From Comamonadaceae bacterium (GTDB lineage: Bacteria; Pseudomonadota; Gammaproteobacteria; Burkholderiales; Burkholderiaceae_C): a DNA stretch of 64,000 nt. The notes below the pieces were generated by a model. That model searched no databases. It was not told where the DNA came from and saw only the letters and a program-made list of their open reading frames with translations. The translations under genes were made by a program, and so were the position numbers. Positions 60,374 to 64,000 of the stretch are shown here, piece after piece. Every line of letters starts with the position of its first letter. Positions within the stretch are counted from its first letter, which is position 1. Location: the NCBI GenBank assembly GCA_947453965.1, contig CANGIQ010000002.1, positions 186,001 to 250,000 of the forward strand, written 5' to 3'.

Positions 60374-62221
60374 ATGACTTGGGCTGGAAAAATCCTCCGC
60401 ATCAACCTGACCACAGGCAGCATCAAAACCGAACCTCTGAACATGCAATGGGCCCGCGACTACGTCGGCTCGCGTGGTTTGGGCTCGAAGTACCTCATCA
60501 GCGAAATCGACCCCAAAGTCGATCCGCTGTCCCCTGAGAACAAGCTGATTTGGGCAACCGGTCCTTTGACCGGCACCATGGCCTCCACCGGTGGCCGCTA
60601 CACCGTCATCACCAAAGGTCCGCTCACAGGCGCAATTGCGTGTTCGAACTCGGGTGGCTACTTTGGCGCCGAGCTCAAGATGGCAGGCTGGGACATGGTG
60701 ATTTGCGAGGGCAAGTCACCCAAGCCGGTCTACCTCTACATCAACGACGGCACGGTCGAGTTGCGTGACGCGACAGGCCTGTGGGGCAAGAGCGTGTGGG
60801 AAACCGAAGCTGAGTTGAAGAAAACCTTACAAGACCCGCTCACGCGCGTGTCGTCGATCGGCAAAGCCGGTGAGAACCACGTGTTGTACGCCGCTGTGGT
60901 GAACGATTTGCACCGTGCCGCAGGCCGCTCAGGCGTGGGCGCTGTGATGGGCAGCAAAAACCTCAAGGCCGTCGCTGTGCGCGGCACCTTGGGCGTGGGC
61001 AATGTGCGTGACCCCAAGGCCTTCATGCAGGTCACGGCCGAGAAGAAAAAAATCTTGGCCGACAACGCCGTGACAGGCCAAGGCTTGCCCGCCTATGGCA
61101 CGCAAGTGCTGATGAACGTGATCAACGAAGTGGGTGCCTTGCCGACCCGCAACCACCGCGATGTGCAGTTCGAAGGCGCCAAAGACATTTCAGCTGAAGC
61201 CATGGCCACACCCCGTGAGACCGATGGCAAAAAGCACCTGGTGACTAACCAAGCCTGTTTTGGCTGCACCATCGCGTGCGGTCGCATCAGCAAGATGGAC
61301 GAAACCCACTTCACGGTGCAAAACAAACCCCAGTACTGGGGTGCATCCGGTGGCTTGGAGTACGAAGCCGCGTGGGCTTTGGGCGCAGCCAACGGCGTGA
61401 ACGATTTGGAAGCCCTGCAATACGCCAACTTGCTGTGCAACGAAGAAGGCATTGACCCCATCAGCTTTGGCGCCACCGTGGGCGCGGTGATGGAGTTGTA
61501 TGAAATGGGCGTCTTGACCCAAGAGCAACTCGGCATTGATGCCAAGTTTGGCTCGGCCCAAGCGCTGGCCTTCTTTGCCGAAGAAACGGTCAATGGCCGT
61601 GGCTTTGGTGTTGAAATTGGCCAAGGCTCCAAGCGTTTGACCGAGAAATACGGCCACCCTGACTTGAGCATGAGCGTCAAGGGCCAAGAGTTCCCGGCCT
61701 ACGACGGCCGTTCGATCCAGGGCATTGGCTTGGCTTATGCCACCTCGAACCGCGGTGCTTGCCATTTGCGTGGTTACACCATCGCGTCTGAAGTGTTGGG
61801 TATTCCCGTCAAAACCGATCCGCTGGAACACGAAGGCAAGCCTGAATTGGTCAAGGCCTTCCAAGACGCGACCGCTGCGTTTGACTCGTCGGGTCTGTGC
61901 ATCTTCACCACCTTCGCTTGGGGCTTGGCCGACTTGGCGCCACAAATGCAAGCCGCCTGCAACGAGGACTACACCACCGAAGAGCTGGAAAAAATTGGCG
62001 AACGCATCTGGAACATGGAGCGCGAGTTCAACAACGCTGCAGGCTTCACCGCCAAAGACGACAGCTTGCCGAAGCGCTTGTTGACCGAGGCTGCCAAAAC
62101 GGGCCCCGCCAAAGGCAAGGTCAGCATGTTGCCCACCATGTTGCCCAAGTACTACGACGTGCGCGGTTGGGACAAAGAAGGTCGTCCAACGGCTGAAACC
62201 AAAAAGCGCCTCGGTCTCTAA
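60374..62221 (+). CDS. aorB: Tungsten-dependent aldehyde:ferredoxin oxidoreductase, catalytic subunit
   Basis: A 615-residue AOR-family protein binding a tungstopterin and one 4Fe-4S cluster. It starts MTWAGKILRINLTTGSIKTE. Cluster cysteines are in ACFGCTIACGR (near residues 295, 298, 302) and a fourth near residue 509 in SSGLCIFTTF, matching the spacing in Pyrococcus AOR. GPLTGTMASTGGRYTVITKG and ATSNRGACHLRGYTIASEVL are pterin-site motifs. It oxidises aldehydes to acids and can run in reverse. Presence with TupABC argues strongly for tungsten. Confidence 0.95.
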   Translation: MTWAGKILRINLTTGSIKTEPLNMQWARDYVGSRGLGSKYLISEIDPKVDPLSPENKLIWATGPLTGTMASTGGRYTVITKGPLTGAIACSNSGGYFGAELKMAGWDMVICEGKSPKPVYLYINDGTVELRDATGLWGKSVWETEAELKKTLQDPLTRVSSIGKAGENHVLYAAVVNDLHRAAGRSGVGAVMGSKNLKAVAVRGTLGVGNVRDPKAFMQVTAEKKKILADNAVTGQGLPAYGTQVLMNVINEVGALPTRNHRDVQFEGAKDISAEAMATPRETDGKKHLVTNQACFGCTIACGRISKMDETHFTVQNKPQYWGASGGLEYEAAWALGAANGVNDLEALQYANLLCNEEGIDPISFGATVGAVMELYEMGVLTQEQLGIDAKFGSAQALAFFAEETVNGRGFGVEIGQGSKRLTEKYGHPDLSMSVKGQEFPAYDGRSIQGIGLAYATSNRGACHLRGYTIASEVLGIPVKTDPLEHEGKPELVKAFQDATAAFDSSGLCIFTTFAWGLADLAPQMQAACNEDYTTEELEKIGERIWNMEREFNNAAGFTAKDDSLPKRLLTEAAKTGPAKGKVSMLPTMLPKYYDVRGWDKEGRPTAETKKRLGL

Positions 62222-62232
62222 GGCCTTTGACC

Positions 62233-63573
62233 ATGACCCATCACGTCATTCTTGGCGCCGGCCCGGCTGGCGTGATCGCTGCTGAAACCATCCGCAAACA
62301 CGCGCCCCACGACCGCATCACTCTGGTGGGTGATGAGGCCGAGCCGCCGTATTCGCGCATGGCCATTCCCTATTTGCTCATTGGCAACATCGATGAGCGT
62401 GGCACCTACTTGCGTAAAAACGCGGCGCACTTTGACCTGCTCCAAGTGACGCAAGTGCATGCCCGTGCCACGTCGGTGAATGCCAAAGGCAAACAAGTGC
62501 AACTCGACAACGGCGAGGTGCTGGCGTTTGACAAACTCTTGATTGCCACCGGCTCACGCCCTGTGCGTTTGCCAATTCCCGGCATCGACAGCCCGCAGGT
62601 GCATCCTTGCTGGACTTTGGAGGACGCTCGCGCCATCATGGCCTTGGCCAAACCGGGTGCGCGCGTGATTCAAATGGGGGCAGGCTTCATTGGCTGCATC
62701 ATCATGGAAGCACTGGCCGCACGTGGTGTGGACCTCACCGTGGTGGAAATGGGCGACCGCATGGTGCCCCGCATGATGGGCCCTGTCGCAGGCGGCATGA
62801 TTCGCGACTGGTGTGAAGCCAAGGGCGTGCGTGTGTTCACGGGCGCCAAGGTCGAAGCCATCGTGCCCAATGGCAGCGAATCTCCGGGCTTGTTGTCTCA
62901 GTTGGCAAAAGCAGTGGGTCTTCAAGATGCACCGACCGATGCGCCTTTGACCGTGCGTTTGTCGAATGGACAAAAAATTCCGGCCGATTTGGTGATCAGC
63001 GCCACTGGCGTGAAGCCCTGCATTGATTTCTTGAAAGGCTCTGACATCACCTGCTTGCAAGGCGTGTTGACCGACGAGCATTTGCAAACCCATGTGCCTG
63101 GCATTTATGCCGCCGGCGATTGCGCCGAAGCCTTTGACAAGGTCAGCGGCACCACCATCGTCAGCGCCATCCAACCCAACGCGGCTGAACAAGCGCGTGT
63201 GGCCGCACTCAATATGGTGGGACAGCACGCCACGCTCAAGGGCGTGACGCAAATCAACGTGTTGGACACCCTGGGCTTGATTTCGACCAGCTTTGGCAAT
63301 TGGCAAGGTGTGCCAGGTGGTGACCAGGTGTCGCTCACTGGTGATGGCCGTCATTTGAGCTTGCAATTCAAAGACGATGTACTGGTGGGCTGCAACAGCG
63401 TGGGCTGGACCGAGCACGTGGGTGTGATGCGTGGTTTGGTCGAAGGGCAGGTGCATTTGGGCGATTGGAAAGAAAAGCTCAAACAAGATCCCACCCGACT
63501 CATGGATGCCTACCTCGCCACCGCACAAGCGCAAGGCGCGTGGACAGGCGCAGGCGATACGCGCAGACGCTGA
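62233..63573 (+). CDS. aorC: FAD/NAD(P)-dependent oxidoreductase subunit of the AOR complex
   Basis: A 446-residue pyridine nucleotide-disulfide reductase-type flavoprotein. FAD motif HHVILGAGPAGVIAAETIRK at the N-terminus, NAD(P) motif VIQMGAGFIGCIIMEALAAR near residue 150, and FAD motif GIYAAGDCAEAFD near 300. No redox CxxxxC pair, so it belongs to the NADH:rubredoxin/nitrite reductase-like group. In the homologous complex this subunit reduces NAD+. Start at the ATG at 62233; a TTG at 62227 is possible. Confidence 0.92.
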   Translation: MTHHVILGAGPAGVIAAETIRKHAPHDRITLVGDEAEPPYSRMAIPYLLIGNIDERGTYLRKNAAHFDLLQVTQVHARATSVNAKGKQVQLDNGEVLAFDKLLIATGSRPVRLPIPGIDSPQVHPCWTLEDARAIMALAKPGARVIQMGAGFIGCIIMEALAARGVDLTVVEMGDRMVPRMMGPVAGGMIRDWCEAKGVRVFTGAKVEAIVPNGSESPGLLSQLAKAVGLQDAPTDAPLTVRLSNGQKIPADLVISATGVKPCIDFLKGSDITCLQGVLTDEHLQTHVPGIYAAGDCAEAFDKVSGTTIVSAIQPNAAEQARVAALNMVGQHATLKGVTQINVLDTLGLISTSFGNWQGVPGGDQVSLTGDGRHLSLQFKDDVLVGCNSVGWTEHVGVMRGLVEGQVHLGDWKEKLKQDPTRLMDAYLATAQAQGAWTGAGDTRRR

Positions 63574-63590
63574 TCGTGTTACCTTGCCTC

Positions 63591-63845
63591 ATGCAGATCA
63601 CGTTCAAGCTTTTCGCCACCCTCACCGATTACTTGCCACCCGATGCCCGTCGCAGCAATGTGATGGGCTTGGAGGTGGCGGCAGACGCCACCATCGCCCA
63701 AATCATTGAACCGTTTGGCATGCCCGACAAGTTGGTGCATTTGGTCTTGGTCAATGGCACCTTCATTCCCCCCGAAGACCGCGCGACCAAAACCCTGGTC
63801 GATGGCGATGTGCTGGCCATTTGGCCGCCGATTGCGGGCGGTTGA
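63591..63845 (+). CDS. aorD: MoaD/ThiS-like small sulfur-carrier protein
   Basis: An 84-residue ubiquitin-fold protein from the ATG at 63591 (MQITFKLFATLTDYLPPDAR), ending in PPIAGG. The Gly-Gly C-terminus is the site of thiocarboxylation in MoaD, so it may supply sulfur for the tungstopterin of the AOR. It is the fourth gene after aorA-aorB-aorC. The upstream in-frame extension (from 63465) overlaps aorC and is not family-like. Confidence 0.9.
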   Translation: MQITFKLFATLTDYLPPDARRSNVMGLEVAADATIAQIIEPFGMPDKLVHLVLVNGTFIPPEDRATKTLVDGDVLAIWPPIAGG

Positions 63846-63855
63846 GCACGCCACT

Positions 63856-64000
63856 GTGCAGTCGCATTACAGCGCTACTTTTTCACGTGAGATGGGATGC
63901 ACTGAGCCCGAGTGGCTGGGTTGGTTGCCCGCTGCCATTGGCGCGCACCCATGGACCCAAACCACCAACGCGGTGGATGTGGCGATTCAAGCCGACGCGC
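63856..64000 (+). CDS. Partial gene of unknown function downstream of the AOR cluster
   Basis: The frame stays open to the window edge from the GTG at 63856 (VQSHYSATFSREMGCTEPEW continuing LGWLPAAIGAHPW). I do not recognise the family. It begins 10 bases after the MoaD-like stop, so it is probably in the same transcript and may help mature or regulate the oxidoreductase. Only 48 residues are visible. Confidence 0.6.
   Translation, partial: MQSHYSATFSREMGCTEPEWLGWLPAAIGAHPWTQTTNAVDVAIQADA

Noticed and set aside
1-64000. CRISPR arrays, insertion sequences, integrases, phage genes, tRNA or rRNA genes
   Set aside because: Read on both strands; no regularly spaced identical repeats, transposase or integrase motifs, or cloverleaf/rRNA signatures were found.

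Overview
The window looks like chromosome of a betaproteobacterium of the order Burkholderiales, most likely family Comamonadaceae (a Limnohabitans/Rhodoferax-like freshwater bacterium). This rests on the G+C-rich coding style and on gene orders typical of that group: purM-perM-hda-HAD-pcnB-folK, rpsP-rimM-trmD-rplS-nudix-cobD-rsgA-M48-orn, and xseB-ispA-dxs beside a Rieske oxygenase. The genus is an inference. I found no rRNA, tRNA, CRISPR array, insertion sequence or prophage.

Layout. 1-2.2 kb: a cut-off Bug-type solute receptor and a divergent flavin monooxygenase. 2.2-5.6 kb: arginine genes argD-argF with a cysteine-cluster protein, a DUF3579 protein and rpsT. 5.7-13.7 kb: murJ, a SirB1-like protein, purM, an AI-2E-type permease, hda, a HAD phosphatase, pcnB, folK. 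13.7-15.9 kb: a PhoU-like protein and Pit phosphate transporter behind a good Pho box. 16-24.8 kb: the rpsP-rimM-trmD-rplS operon, a nudix hydrolase, a CobD-like protein, rsgA, an M48 protease, orn and an RhlE-type helicase with a structured leader. 24.9-33.1 kb: a P1-nuclease/phospholipase-C-like protein, an HCCA-isomerase-like protein, slyX, a 56-residue basic protein, minCDE, and a TonB-dependent receptor overlapping an alpha/beta hydrolase. 33.2-43.8 kb: guaC, uvrD, a BPSS1780-type membrane protein, thrB, polA, an RRM protein and a histidine-rich ZIP transporter. 43.8-51.2 kb: a rhodanese, an EamA permease, a Rieske oxygenase, xseB-ispA-dxs and a TRAP receptor. 51.2-55 kb: dctQM and selD. 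55-64 kb: a tungsten module.

The tungsten module reads as one system: a ModE-like regulator with a substrate-binding-type C-terminus, a TupBCA tungstate importer, a GAF/Fis regulator lacking an AAA+ domain, and a four-gene cluster of a polyferredoxin, a tungsten aldehyde:ferredoxin oxidoreductase, an FAD/NAD(P)H oxidoreductase and a MoaD-like protein, followed by a cut-off gene I do not recognise.

The most unusual signals are non-coding. (1) The 450-base gap between thrB and polA holds two inverted copies of a roughly 140-base unit. Their flanks and hairpin loops are conserved, but their stems differ in sequence while remaining complementary. (2) The gap between the RRM gene and the ZIP gene is a chain of hairpins lying between a promoter-like and a terminator-like sequence on the minus strand, a candidate structured RNA. 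(3) Eleven genes have a -10-like hexamer 6-8 bases before the start codon and no Shine-Dalgarno sequence, suggesting frequent leaderless transcripts. (4) guaC and the RhlE-type gene have structured leaders, and three ribosomal-protein promoters share a discriminator.
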